Shown here piece after piece: positions 54,394 to 63,842 of a stretch of 64,000 nt of DNA (positions are counted from its first letter, which is position 1; each line of letters starts with the position of its first letter). The notes beneath the pieces were generated by a model that was given only the letters and a program-made list of their open reading frames with translations, ran no database searches and was not told the DNA's origin. Source of the stretch: Gimesia sp. (GTDB taxonomy: Bacteria > Planctomycetota > Planctomycetia > Planctomycetales > Planctomycetaceae); the NCBI RefSeq assembly GCF_040219335.1, contig NZ_JAVJSQ010000007.1, forward strand, positions 248,001 to 312,000, written 5' to 3'. The position numbers were made by a program, and so were the translations under genes.

Positions 54394-55809
54394 ATGCTGG
54401 CTCGTATTTCCGTTTTTCTGTTACTCTGTTTTGTGATGATCCCCGGTCGGGTGCAGGCTGAAACTAAGCAACCGAACATTTTGTTTATCCTGACCGACCA
54501 GTGGCGGGCACAGTCCCTGGGCTATGCGGGCAACGAGCAGGTGAAGACGCCGAATATTGATGCGTTGGCCCGACAGAGTGTCAATTTTCAGAACGCGGTT
54601 TCCGGCTGTCCGGTCTGCTGTCCCTTCCGGGGCTCGCTGATGACCGGCCAGCGTCCGTTGACGCACGGCGTGTTTCTGAACGATGTGCAACTGCCCGCGA
54701 AGGCGGTGACGATTGCTGAAGTGCTGGATAACGCCGGTTATGAGACCGGTTTCATCGGGAAATGGCATCTGGATGGTCGGGGGCGCTCAGCGTTTACGCC
54801 GCCGGAACGTCGACAGGGCTTTGAGTTCTGGCGGGCCCTGGAATGCACGCACAACTATAACCGTTCGTTTTACTACGGCGACTCGCCCCAGCGGCAGACC
54901 TGGGAAGGTTATGACGCCTTTGCCCAGACTCGCGTGGCCCGGCAGTTCATCCGCGACCAGTCGCAAAAGGAGCAACCGTTTCTGCTGGTGATGTCGTATG
55001 GCTCGCCGCACAATCCGTATCACACCGCGCCGCCGGAATACCAGAGGATGTATCACCCGGAGAGAATCAAAGTGCGTCCCAATGTGCCCCAGGATCAGCG
55101 GGCAGCCGCGCAAAAAGAACTCGCCGGCTACTTCGCTCATTGTTCGGCGCTGGATGACTGTGTCAGCGATTTATTAGCGACGCTCAAAGAGACCGGCATT
55201 GATGAAAACACGATCGTTGTCTTCACCTCTGACCACGGCGACATGCTGCGTTCGCACGGGCAGATCCGCAAGCAGAAACCGTGGGACGAATCGCTACGGG
55301 TACCCATGCTGTTCCGGTTGAATGGGGCGGAGCACGCGCAAGGTCGTACCGTCGATTCCCCCATCAATTCCGAAGACCTGATGCCCACGCTGCTGAGTCT
55401 CTGTCAAGTCTCGATTCCCGATACCGTGGAAGGACTGGATTATAGCGGCTACCTGCGTGGTGGGAAAAATCCTTCAGATGGGGCGACGGTCATCACCTGC
55501 CCTTCTCCCTTTGGTGAATGGCAGCGGAGCCGGGGCGGAAAGGAATACCGCGGCTTGAGAACGACCCGCTACACGTACGTCCGCGATCTCAGCGGACCCT
55601 GGTTATTGTACGACAACGAAGCAGACCCGTATCAGCTGAAGAATCTCTGCAACGATCCGGAAGCAGCCCCGATCCAGGCAAAGCTCGATGCGCTGCTCAA
55701 CAAAAAACTGGCCGCCCAGAAGGACGAGTTTTTGCAGGGGAGTCAGTACATTGAAAAATTCGGTTACCAGGTGGACCCGAAAACCGGGACGGTGCCTTAT
55801 ACGAATTGA
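54394..55809 (+). CDS. Secreted sulfatase, type I (Cys type)
   Basis: 471 aa from the ATG at 54394. Signal peptide ending VQA. Opening NILFILTDQWRAQSLGYAGN and the C-x-P-x-R motif C75-C76-P-F-R give the metal site and the formylglycine precursor (C75). Later motifs are IGKWHLDG and FTSDHGDMLRSHGQ. The C76 next to the active Cys is unusual. It differs clearly from the sulfatase at 14 kb. The substrate, probably a sulfated sugar, is not determinable. Confidence 0.92.
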   Translation: MLARISVFLLLCFVMIPGRVQAETKQPNILFILTDQWRAQSLGYAGNEQVKTPNIDALARQSVNFQNAVSGCPVCCPFRGSLMTGQRPLTHGVFLNDVQLPAKAVTIAEVLDNAGYETGFIGKWHLDGRGRSAFTPPERRQGFEFWRALECTHNYNRSFYYGDSPQRQTWEGYDAFAQTRVARQFIRDQSQKEQPFLLVMSYGSPHNPYHTAPPEYQRMYHPERIKVRPNVPQDQRAAAQKELAGYFAHCSALDDCVSDLLATLKETGIDENTIVVFTSDHGDMLRSHGQIRKQKPWDESLRVPMLFRLNGAEHAQGRTVDSPINSEDLMPTLLSLCQVSIPDTVEGLDYSGYLRGGKNPSDGATVITCPSPFGEWQRSRGGKEYRGLRTTRYTYVRDLSGPWLLYDNEADPYQLKNLCNDPEAAPIQAKLDALLNKKLAAQKDEFLQGSQYIEKFGYQVDPKTGTVPYTN

Positions 55810-55819
55810 ACCACGAAAC

Positions 55820-57499
55820 TCACTCAATCTCTTTCCACACCAGCTGCACAGCCAGACCTTGACTGCTGGCTGGTAGTGGAGGTGATAGTTTCATTTCGAA
55901 GTGATTATTCGTGTTCTGCATATGTGCCAGTGCGCGGGGGGCGAACTGAAACAGGAATTCGGAATTCAGCTGCGCGACTGACGCCGCCGGGTCGTCGCCG
56001 TTCGTGTTTTCGCAGCGGAGATAGAACCCATAGACGGCGGTCGGCTGTTGCTTGATCCAGGCATCGAGGGAAGCCGTGAGTTTCTCCGCATTGAGGGTCG
56101 TCTCCAGAGGTGTCCAGGAAGTCCCGTTCGAGGAGACGGAGATTGTGGGAGCTGACTGACCTGGTGCGAGTTTCAGTTCCAGTGCACCTTTCAGCAGCAC
56201 ATAGGGCCAGGTGAAGTGCCAGTCCCGCTGGTGGGGATGCGGTTGTTTCAACGACTCCAGCTTTGCGATGCTGCGTTTCAGAGTGCCGTTCCCGGCGACG
56301 GGGGGGAGACCTTCGTCTGGCATGTTGCGTCGATGAATATATTCCGCAGCAATGTAGTCAAACTCGAGGCGGTCACCGGGTTCCAGAGTGGGAGCCAGAT
56401 TCGAATCCCGAATCGCCGGTTTGCGCTCGGAGGGCCGATTGTCGGCGGTCGTTGTGTAGAGGCGGGCGATTGCCTGCGAGGGACTGCCGATCGGATCAAG
56501 GGGCGTTTTTGTAATCAGTTCGGGGTGCTGTGCCAGTTCTTCGACACTCGCGATGACTCCCTGGTCATTGCGATAAAAGACTTCATGATCGGGATCGAAC
56601 ATGTGCCACTTGCCATCATAGAAGGCTTCCGCAACAACGTGTCCTGAGAGTCCCCATATTCGACTTCGCACACCTGCTTTGCGGGCCAGGACCGCGAAGT
56701 TCGAGGCACAGTCATCACAGAATCCGTAGCCGTAAACGTTGAGAAACTTCACGGGGTCGTGCACTTCATCTCCCGGTTCTGCCGGATAGAAGTGATACCG
56801 CCAGTCGACCAGGAACTTCCAGATCGCCAGCGATTTCTCTTCGTCCGTCATCCCCGGTTTGAGAATACTGGCGAGCATTGCCTGCTGGCTGGAGAGATCG
56901 GGGGCCCCCTGGCGTTTCCAGTTTAGCTGGATGCTTTGCTGTGAATCTCGGTTTTCCCAGACCAGCTTGACGGGTTGCACACGTTTGCCGGGGATATCGG
57001 GAAATGAGATCAGCGAGTCGGCGTCGGTCAGTACGAATTGCGCTGACTGTTCGGTATAGGTTTCCGGGCAGACTAGTTCATATTTACGTCCATTGGTGCG
57101 GGGATCGGAAGAATCGCTGGCGGAAAAATAGAGCGTCGTTGGCGTCCAGTGACTATAGTGCCCTTTCCCTGTTTCGCGGATCAGCTTATGCAGCGCGTGA
57201 GGATGCGGCAGGGGTTGGCCATCTTCCAGCAGGATGCAGGTGGACCGTGATTTACTGTCAGCTTCATGCGGAATTTTGAGGCGGGCCACGTACCCGACGC
57301 CGATCTCATGTGTCATCGCGGCGGGTGTAATCAGTTCGCGAACCTGCTCGGTTTTCGTTTGCGAGCGGATTTCGGGACGAACTGTTTTCACGGACGGACG
57401 CGCCGCCTGGGTGTCCGAATCGCCCCACACAGGAGAGAACGGAATGCTGCATGTGAGCAACAGGCTTGCCAGGTAGAAGTATGCTAATTGTGGTTTCAT
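55820..57499 (-). CDS. Secreted transglutaminase-like protein
   Basis: 559 aa from the ATG at 57499 (57523 is possible). Signal peptide ~1-26. The transglutaminase-like core (~270-330) has the three catalytic positions: Cys in GYGFCDDCASNFAVLARKAG, His in GLSGHVVAEAFYDG and Asp in WHMFDPDHEVFY. These cysteine hydrolases cut or crosslink peptides. A long N-terminal part (~30-230) and a beta-rich C-terminal part (~430-559) have no name. It is convergent with the sulfatase gene, 10 bases apart. Confidence 0.82.
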   Translation of the reverse strand: MKPQLAYFYLASLLLTCSIPFSPVWGDSDTQAARPSVKTVRPEIRSQTKTEQVRELITPAAMTHEIGVGYVARLKIPHEADSKSRSTCILLEDGQPLPHPHALHKLIRETGKGHYSHWTPTTLYFSASDSSDPRTNGRKYELVCPETYTEQSAQFVLTDADSLISFPDIPGKRVQPVKLVWENRDSQQSIQLNWKRQGAPDLSSQQAMLASILKPGMTDEEKSLAIWKFLVDWRYHFYPAEPGDEVHDPVKFLNVYGYGFCDDCASNFAVLARKAGVRSRIWGLSGHVVAEAFYDGKWHMFDPDHEVFYRNDQGVIASVEELAQHPELITKTPLDPIGSPSQAIARLYTTTADNRPSERKPAIRDSNLAPTLEPGDRLEFDYIAAEYIHRRNMPDEGLPPVAGNGTLKRSIAKLESLKQPHPHQRDWHFTWPYVLLKGALELKLAPGQSAPTISVSSNGTSWTPLETTLNAEKLTASLDAWIKQQPTAVYGFYLRCENTNGDDPAASVAQLNSEFLFQFAPRALAHMQNTNNHFEMKLSPPLPASSQGLAVQLVWKEIE

Positions 57500-57687
57500 A
57501 TTGAGCTCTGCAAGAGAAAACAAGTTACAACGAGTGCGGGCAACACGCAGATATTATACCCCTACCTGTTGCTGACGCTTGCCATTTCCCGCGAAAAAAC
57601 TGAAAGTGGACAATAGATCGAGTAGGCTAATATCTAAGTCATCGCATTCACTTTAAACTATTCCCCCTGTAATCCTTGGAATCAATA

Positions 57688-58755
57688 ATGCTCAATCAAG
57701 CCCGGTTGTTCACGCGTCTCATCTGTTTTGCTTTCGCCTTTGCTGTCAGCGGACTGACGACTTCATTCTTGGCTGCAGTTGAAAAATATACCGAACAGCC
57801 GGGTACGAAAGGGAACGGCAGCTATGTTGTCGGGCCCAACTACAAGATCGATCCGAGACTCACTGATCGGGGCAATCCCAAGGGGAAGCGCTTCGAGTTC
57901 GAGATGCCCCTGGCGGAGAGTAAGATCTTTCCCGGTACCGACACAACCCTCGACCCCAAAAAAGAGGTGCGGAAAACCCGCAAGATCTTCGTCTATGTTC
58001 CCGCCGCTTATAAAGATGGAACGCAGGCACCGATTCTGGTGATGCAGGACGGACCCAGTCGGATGGACCTGGTCTGCAATGCCCTGGACAATCTGACGAT
58101 CTCGAAAGATCCGGCACAGCGGCTGCCGGCGTTTATTGTGATTGCAGTCCAGAACGGTGGTAACGACGGCAAAGGGAGCGAACGCGGCCTGGAGTACGAT
58201 ACGATGTCAGATCGTTACGCCCGGTTTATCAATGACGAAGTCCTGCCGGCCGTGCTGAAAAACAAACAGATTCGCGCCGCGTATCCACACATCGCGTTTA
58301 CAGAGAATCCCTGGGGGAAGGCCACCATGGGCTGCAGTTCCGGCGGTGCGGCGGCGTTGACGATGGGCTGGTTCCGCCCCGATCTGTTCCGTCGACTGAT
58401 TACTTATTCCGGTACTTTCGTCGATCAGCAGGACGACGACGCACCCCAGGAAACAGAGTATCCCCTGGGGGCGTGGGAATATCATTCGAGCATGAAGCTG
58501 ATTGAAAACAGCGACAAAAAGCCGCTACGGATCTTCACGCACGTGGCGGAAAACGATCTTCGGGCCGATGATCCGGAAGAGACGTACCACAACTGGGTGA
58601 TGGCCAACGAACGGACGGCCGAGGCCCTCAAGGCCAAGGGTTACGATTATCGCTACGTCTTCAGCAAGGGGACCCGGCACTGCGACCGCAAGGTCTTCGA
58701 ACAGACCCTGGCCGATACCCTGCTCTGGATGTGGCAAGGATATCACGGCGAGTGA
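57688..58755 (+). CDS. Secreted alpha/beta-hydrolase, esterase-like
   Basis: 355 aa from the ATG at 57688. Signal peptide ~1-32. The esterase domain (~95-350) has the nucleophile motif GCSSGGAAAL (~220), an Asp block ENDLRADDPEE and the catalytic-type His in KGTRHCDRKVF. It resembles enterochelin esterase-like hydrolases. Such proteins in planctomycetes may cut esters on polysaccharides. The gene is divergent from the transglutaminase-like gene. Confidence 0.8.
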   Translation: MLNQARLFTRLICFAFAFAVSGLTTSFLAAVEKYTEQPGTKGNGSYVVGPNYKIDPRLTDRGNPKGKRFEFEMPLAESKIFPGTDTTLDPKKEVRKTRKIFVYVPAAYKDGTQAPILVMQDGPSRMDLVCNALDNLTISKDPAQRLPAFIVIAVQNGGNDGKGSERGLEYDTMSDRYARFINDEVLPAVLKNKQIRAAYPHIAFTENPWGKATMGCSSGGAAALTMGWFRPDLFRRLITYSGTFVDQQDDDAPQETEYPLGAWEYHSSMKLIENSDKKPLRIFTHVAENDLRADDPEETYHNWVMANERTAEALKAKGYDYRYVFSKGTRHCDRKVFEQTLADTLLWMWQGYHGE

Positions 58756-58824
58756 TTCGGTTACTATTGTTGCTGTTAACCTGTCTGAGAAAAACAACGA
58801 TTCCGTATTGAAAGGAGCGCTGTC

Positions 58825-59169
58825 ATGAATAAAAAACTGGAATATCTATCCGTTCTGGCTGGCTTGATGATTTTGCTGGTCGGCGCAGGAGCTGCATACT
58901 ATTCTGATCGAGCGTCGTCAGAGCATACGGTCATTTATCGGGGTGGCGTCAGCTCGATTCAGTGGCAGAAAGGCCTGGATAATGTCACAGGGTTTTCCAG
59001 TGCCAGTAAACGGGATCTATCAAAACCGCTTAAACCGATCGGACGGGTGGTCGTGTTCGAGGACTGGGTGGAATTCAAACGAATTGACAGCCTGGATGCA
59101 CCGCTGCTGATTCCTCGCGAACGGATTATCAACCTGGAACTGGTGCCGGACAACGCTCCGCCGCAATAA
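58825..59169 (+). CDS. Small membrane-anchored protein of unknown function
   Basis: 114 aa with one N-terminal helix (~9-28) and a polar C-terminal part ending PRERIINLELVPDNAPP. It has a GAAAGGAGC ribosome site. No family is recognised. The next gene starts 5 bases later and the one after overlaps it, so three genes form one operon. Confidence 0.6.
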   Translation: MNKKLEYLSVLAGLMILLVGAGAAYYSDRASSEHTVIYRGGVSSIQWQKGLDNVTGFSSASKRDLSKPLKPIGRVVVFEDWVEFKRIDSLDAPLLIPRERIINLELVPDNAPPQ

Positions 59170-59174
59170 TCAGA

Positions 59175-59924
59175 ATGGTAGCGCTCAAAGAAACCAAAGG
59201 GGCAGGCAACCTCATGCGACAGCTCACACTGGGTCTCAATGTCTTTGTGGCGGTGTTCTTTGTGGGGTTCCTGATCTACACTTTTGTGGGGCAGCAGCAC
59301 CTGGAAGGACTGGCGCGTCAGTTCGTGACGGAAAAGACGATTGCCTACTCCCTGCCCCTGGTTGATGCGGTGGAAGAGGGCATGCGTTCGCCGCTGATCA
59401 AAAAACTGTTGAACGACGATCAGGAAGCCGCCATCAATCAGCAGATCCAGGAATACCGCAACGATCCTGCTGCTTATATTGCCGACCTGACGCGTCAGAA
59501 AAAACTGTCGCCGGCTCCGCAGCGATTGAACCCCCTGTTACGGAAAGTCAGCGAGACCAAGGAGAAGATCCGGACGTATTACGATCAGACGCTGGCGGCA
59601 CTGATTGCCGACCTGCGGATCTTTGCGTTTTCGAATCTGTGTGCCGCCCTGATTGCTTTGGGGTTGATCTGCTGGTCTCCCGGTAAAATCAGGCAGTCCG
59701 TGGTCTGGTTTTCCTTTCTGATCTTCGCTGCGGTATTATATTGTTCGTATCTGTATGTCGATGGACTTTCCTTCTTTCGGATCCTGCTTGGTGTGCACCT
59801 GGGCTGGACCTATCCGTTACTTCTATGCCTGGCTGTAGTCGGTCTGTTTCTGGAATACCCGCTTCGTCGACGGACAGGTGAAATTCAGAACACAGACGCG
59901 GTGAGCAACGGCGGGACTTCATGA
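59175..59924 (+). CDS. Membrane protein of unknown function
   Basis: 249 aa (an ATG at 59214 is an alternative and has the better signal-like start). One N-terminal helix, a soluble loop of ~110 residues with a coiled helical pattern, then three helices (~150-172, 178-198 and 205-225). No motif is recognised. It overlaps the following FGE-like gene by 4 bases (ATGA). Confidence 0.6.
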   Translation: MVALKETKGAGNLMRQLTLGLNVFVAVFFVGFLIYTFVGQQHLEGLARQFVTEKTIAYSLPLVDAVEEGMRSPLIKKLLNDDQEAAINQQIQEYRNDPAAYIADLTRQKKLSPAPQRLNPLLRKVSETKEKIRTYYDQTLAALIADLRIFAFSNLCAALIALGLICWSPGKIRQSVVWFSFLIFAAVLYCSYLYVDGLSFFRILLGVHLGWTYPLLLCLAVVGLFLEYPLRRRTGEIQNTDAVSNGGTS

Positions 59925-60745
59925 CCATTCATCGCGAAACATGGAACAGACTCACCAACTCAGAGCGGGTAGATCTGGCTCTTGAGGTGCGCAGATCACT
60001 GCCTGTTCCCTTTGCTTTTTCGGGCATCAGAACCTTTCAATACGGCGAACAGGAAAATTCGCTGGCGGTTTTCAATTATGACAACTCCGAATTCGTACTC
60101 ATTCCGGGAGACACGGTTCGGCTTGGCTATGAGTGGGAACGCCCCTTTCCGCTCACTTCGGAACAGGCAGAACTGTGGGAAATAGCACTGGAAGAATTCG
60201 AGACACCGATGTCCTTCGATGACTATCTCGAAGAAATCATGACGCCGCCTCGCGACGTTTCCCTGGATGCGTTTCTGCTGGAAACAAAAATAAAACGACT
60301 GGTAGATCAGAAGCTCAAAGGTGTTGCTATTGATGAGTCTGCACCCTTTCCACATCATGCCAGAGCGCGCGCCCAACTGGCATCCCAGGGCCTCAGATTG
60401 CCGACCTCGGATGAATGGGAATATGCCTGCGGCGCGGGTGTGAGAACCCTCTATCGCTGGGGAGAGGATGCCCCGATGGACTGGAGCCCTTCAGAAGACC
60501 GGGACTGGCTGCAAAGCGAACCCAATGCCTTTGGTCTCACCATCGCGAATAATCCCTGGCAGTGGGAAGCGATTCACGAGCCTGGCTTCCGCAGAGGTGG
60601 CGACGGCGGTGGGATGAGCTGTGGAGGCGGAATGCCTTATATGCTTGAGTGGCTGCTGCTGGCGACAGCATACATCGACAAGGAGGACTTTGACCGTCCG
60701 GTTCTGGGTGATGACGTACGTCGGGCGCTGACGGTAGAACTGTAG
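59921..60745 (+). CDS. Degenerate FGE-sulfatase-like (SUMF1) domain protein
   Basis: 274 aa. Two SUMF1-type landmarks are seen: FVLIPGDTVRLGYE (58-71), like the family's F-V-x-I-P-G-G-x-F-x-M-G, and LRLPTSDEWEYACGAG (158-173), like R-L-P-T-E-A-E-W-E-Y-A-A-R-G-G. NAFGLTIANNPWQWE then replaces the usual N-x-x-G-L-x-D-M-x-G-N-V-W-E-W. The catalytic Cys pair of true formylglycine-generating enzymes is not clearly present, so it is more likely a binding or regulatory homologue. No signal peptide. Coupled to the membrane protein gene before it. Confidence 0.7.
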   Translation: MTIHRETWNRLTNSERVDLALEVRRSLPVPFAFSGIRTFQYGEQENSLAVFNYDNSEFVLIPGDTVRLGYEWERPFPLTSEQAELWEIALEEFETPMSFDDYLEEIMTPPRDVSLDAFLLETKIKRLVDQKLKGVAIDESAPFPHHARARAQLASQGLRLPTSDEWEYACGAGVRTLYRWGEDAPMDWSPSEDRDWLQSEPNAFGLTIANNPWQWEAIHEPGFRRGGDGGGMSCGGGMPYMLEWLLLATAYIDKEDFDRPVLGDDVRRALTVEL

Positions 60746-60754
60746 AATCATCTG

Positions 60755-61240
60755 TCAGATCACGATGGGGTTAAACATGATCTCTACCAGGACCTGTCCG
60801 CTGGCGAACAGGATTACCAGGTTCGCCAGCAGTGTGGTACCCTGGAAGCGGCGGTCCCGGATGTCTGCGCTCAATAGGAATGTCGCGATGAGAAAGACCA
60901 CGAAGGAACAGCCGATAAATAACATCAATAGTAGAACGGTGACATAATTATTCCCGTACTGTCCCTGTAAGAGCATCAGCAGCCAGACTCCTGCGTAAGC
61001 GCCCCAGAGCATGACCGCCGGTTCGGCGTGACGGACAATAACCCATTTGTAGAACAGAACCGGTACTCCCAGCGGAAGTGCTGAAAAGACAACCCGTAAC
61101 AGATAATCATTGGGGGTGTAAGGCGTCACCATGATATAACCCATCACCCAGTATGAGAGGGCAAACAGAATCCCCAGGCTCACCACGCCTGAGAGCTGGC
61201 GAAGACGACTGGGTTTGACGGGGGGAGTCTCTGTTGACAT
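60755..61240 (-). CDS. Small multi-spanning membrane protein of unknown function
   Basis: 161 aa from the ATG at 61240. About four to five hydrophobic helices run from residue ~18 to the end; the N-terminus is Pro/Thr-rich. No family is recognised. It is convergent with the FGE-like gene, 9 bases apart, with no visible terminator between. Confidence 0.6.
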   Translation of the reverse strand: MSTETPPVKPSRLRQLSGVVSLGILFALSYWVMGYIMVTPYTPNDYLLRVVFSALPLGVPVLFYKWVIVRHAEPAVMLWGAYAGVWLLMLLQGQYGNNYVTVLLLMLFIGCSFVVFLIATFLLSADIRDRRFQGTTLLANLVILFASGQVLVEIMFNPIVI

Positions 61241-61597
61241 CTCAGTGTTCCTGTCTGCAGACCTTGAGTACTTCATTGTAACGTATCAGGGGGCTTGTAA
61301 CCTCAAGGTGAGCATTGCCTTCAATCACTTTGCCGCGAACCTCAGCGATATTCGCTGGTCGTATTGCGAAAGTCATCGTTCAAAAGCAGGGATCTGTGCT
61401 TCCGTAGTCGGTGGATTCACTGTGCGAAATATAATGTCACCCAAAGAAATATCCATGCCGATAATTTCGATCCTGCTGGAGTGAATGTTAGAATAGGCGG
61501 AGCAGCCAATTGTTTATACCCGTTCCCTCATGCGCATGCCACTGGTTTTCTTTATCAGAGACATGCGAAATCGCATTACGTTCTTCGAGCTCACCGT

Positions 61598-62197
61598 ATG
61601 ACCGAAACCGAAATCCAGGAACTGGAAACCGCGACCGGCTGTATTATGTCGGCCGCTTATCGGGAGTTGTTGCTAAATTATCCGCAACGGTTAAAGGACC
61701 TGGCGGCCACACTCGGCGTCGAAGAACTGGAGCTGCTCACTCATAATCCACAATCACTGATCCGGATGAATGTGGACCAGGCAGAGTCCGTGCGCATGTT
61801 TTTTCCGCCCCACTACTTCGTCATCGGCGAAAATGGGAATGGAGACTTGTACGCGATCGATACCCAGTCCCCTGCTGTTCCCGTCTATATGGGTGGACCA
61901 CATCTCGGTGAGTACCCGGAGGATGCAGCAGGGAATCCCCTGCCCGATACTGACAGCCTGCAGGAGTACGTTGAGTACGTCGTCTTTCTCTACGAGGACG
62001 CCATTCAGTACGAGAGTGAGCTGGATGACACAAGGGTCTATCAACCACCGGGAAAGCTGATGGAGACACTTAGTGTCTGCCTGAGTCTTTTGCTCGCGCC
62101 GGTCATGCTGCTGTTACTGTTGTTCTCCATGATCATCGCAGTCCCGTACTTTCTACTGCTGGAATTATGGGACAAATTGAGACCTGTGAAGGATTGA
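61598..62197 (+). CDS. SMI1/KNR4-family protein with C-terminal membrane helix
   Basis: 199 aa from the ATG at 61598. The SMI1/KNR4 fold (~1-135) is shown by the opening ETEIQELETATGCIMSAAYRELLLNYP and the later block FFPPHYFVIGENGNGDLYAIDT with the G-x-x-Y strand pattern. Members often act as immunity proteins to secreted toxins. Residues ~160-190 form one or two hydrophobic helices, which is unusual for this family. No toxin gene is in the window. Confidence 0.7.
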   Translation: MTETEIQELETATGCIMSAAYRELLLNYPQRLKDLAATLGVEELELLTHNPQSLIRMNVDQAESVRMFFPPHYFVIGENGNGDLYAIDTQSPAVPVYMGGPHLGEYPEDAAGNPLPDTDSLQEYVEYVVFLYEDAIQYESELDDTRVYQPPGKLMETLSVCLSLLLAPVMLLLLLFSMIIAVPYFLLLELWDKLRPVKD

Positions 62198-62235
62198 GAT
62201 ACCATTTTTACCAACCTGACCTGTCTCTCCCTGTT

Positions 62236-63582
62236 TCAATACAGGGTCCGACCCAGCCAGCGATCAAACCAGGCGAAAGTCATCCGGCGGGCAACACCGG
62301 GAAAGCTGTGACCACCCGGAAATGAAAACCAGCTGAAGCAGTCCCCTGCTCCGAATTCTCCCAGCTGCCGCTCAATTTTTTCCGGCTTAATCAGGTGTTG
62401 CGTTCCATAATATTCGAGCGTCTCCGCATAGCCCCGTCGCTCCTGTCTGGCTTTGAGGACGCTGGGCAGGCCGTCTGCATCTTTCCAGTTGGCGTAGATT
62501 TCCAGCGTCTGTTGTGCTTTGGGGAAGAATCGATGTCGATAGAATTCGTGTTCCGTCGAGATGATCAGCAGGGGACGCGGCGCGACCAGGGCCATCAGGC
62601 TGTCAAAGTCGATCGGAATCTGCCTGGAAGGATCGTCAATGTACGGGCGAAAGCTTTTGATGTAGACATAAGGGCCACTATTGGTTTTGAAACCAAATCG
62701 GCGTTCCAGTTTTTTACTGCTCGTGGGCTCATCAATGCCCTTGCGCCAGGGAGTCCAACTGGATGGTTCACGGGACCACGCCGCCGTCTGTCGCCACCAG
62801 TCCAGAACACCGCCGTTACTGACGGTGGCTGTGATCCGCTCATCAAAGGCCGCCGCGAAGAGGGCCGTGTGTCCTCCCAGCGACCAGCCCGTACAACCGA
62901 TCTGGCCGTGGTCGACAAAATCCAGCGTTTGCAGAAAATCGACGCTGCGCATAATATCCCAGGTATTTTTGCCGACGATCGACCATTCCGGGTGCTTTTG
63001 GTAAAACGGCCGGGTATCCATCACTCGATGCCGGGGATCGATACGTTCGCCATCGGTCAACAGGTCGATGCTCAGTGTGACAAAGCCATGCTGGGCCAGA
63101 GTCAGTCCATAGGCGGCTCCCACCTGTGGATCGCGTGGCGGATCGACGGGACGGCGCCCCGAAAGGCCAATGGTGGCATCTTTTCCTGAGCCCCAGGTTG
63201 TGCTGTGAATACAGATGATCGCGGGAGTCGGTTTTTTCTTTGCCACATCCGGAACCAGTAGCCAGCCGGTGACCCGGTCATCTGCTTCGGTCTGAAAGCT
63301 GACATGATAACGAGTCAGACCATCTTTCTGTTCTACCTGTGTCAGCTTGCTTTCAAGCGGGAGTACTTTAACAGGAAAAGGTCCCAGCAGTTCCAGCCAG
63401 CGTCGCTGGATCTCTTTACGTCGTTCGGGCCATGGCTTATCAGGCAGGATTTCGGACAGTCGCGTAATGTTGGCACTCTGGTCGGCTGCCTGGACCGTTT
63501 GTTCGCAGTAGAGGAGGAACAGGCAGCAGATGAAGAAACAGATGGTAGCGAAATACCGGGAGACTTTCAGGTTCATGAGCAT
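62236..63582 (-). CDS. Secreted alpha/beta-hydrolase (acetylxylan esterase-like)
   Basis: 448 aa from the ATG at 63582, with a GGGGAT ribosome site; later and earlier starts (63576, 63630) are possible. Signal peptide ~1-32. The nucleophile motif is GWSLGGHTALFAAAFDERI; the acidic and His residues are in the block after ~340 (ALVAPRPLLIISTEHEFY and GGHSFP). It belongs with planctomycete hydrolases of the dienelactone hydrolase or acetylxylan esterase type. The substrate is unknown. Confidence 0.8.
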   Translation of the reverse strand: MLMNLKVSRYFATICFFICCLFLLYCEQTVQAADQSANITRLSEILPDKPWPERRKEIQRRWLELLGPFPVKVLPLESKLTQVEQKDGLTRYHVSFQTEADDRVTGWLLVPDVAKKKPTPAIICIHSTTWGSGKDATIGLSGRRPVDPPRDPQVGAAYGLTLAQHGFVTLSIDLLTDGERIDPRHRVMDTRPFYQKHPEWSIVGKNTWDIMRSVDFLQTLDFVDHGQIGCTGWSLGGHTALFAAAFDERITATVSNGGVLDWWRQTAAWSREPSSWTPWRKGIDEPTSSKKLERRFGFKTNSGPYVYIKSFRPYIDDPSRQIPIDFDSLMALVAPRPLLIISTEHEFYRHRFFPKAQQTLEIYANWKDADGLPSVLKARQERRGYAETLEYYGTQHLIKPEKIERQLGEFGAGDCFSWFSFPGGHSFPGVARRMTFAWFDRWLGRTLY

Positions 63583-63842
63583 GCGAGATCCCCTGTTGCA
63601 GTCAAATGATGAATGGTTGTCTGAATTCAAGTTTTATTCAGTGTACTGGTTTTAATCGCTGGAAAGAAACCCCTAGGGGAATCGGAGTCCGTACCGAAGA
63701 ATCCGATATGCTGTCTAAATCACTAAAGGGCTGTTTGAGCATCCGGGTGACTTGATTTGATAAAAGTGCTTGTGGCGTGTGGAGTCATTCCGGACAATCG
63801 AAGAGTTGAACACTCTCTGATTTGTAACGGGAAACCAAACTC

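Noticed and set aside
59921-60745. Formylglycine-generating enzyme serving the two sulfatases
   Set aside because: The catalytic Cys pair is not evident and the Gly-Asn-Val-Trp-Glu-Trp core is altered, so a maturation role is not supported.
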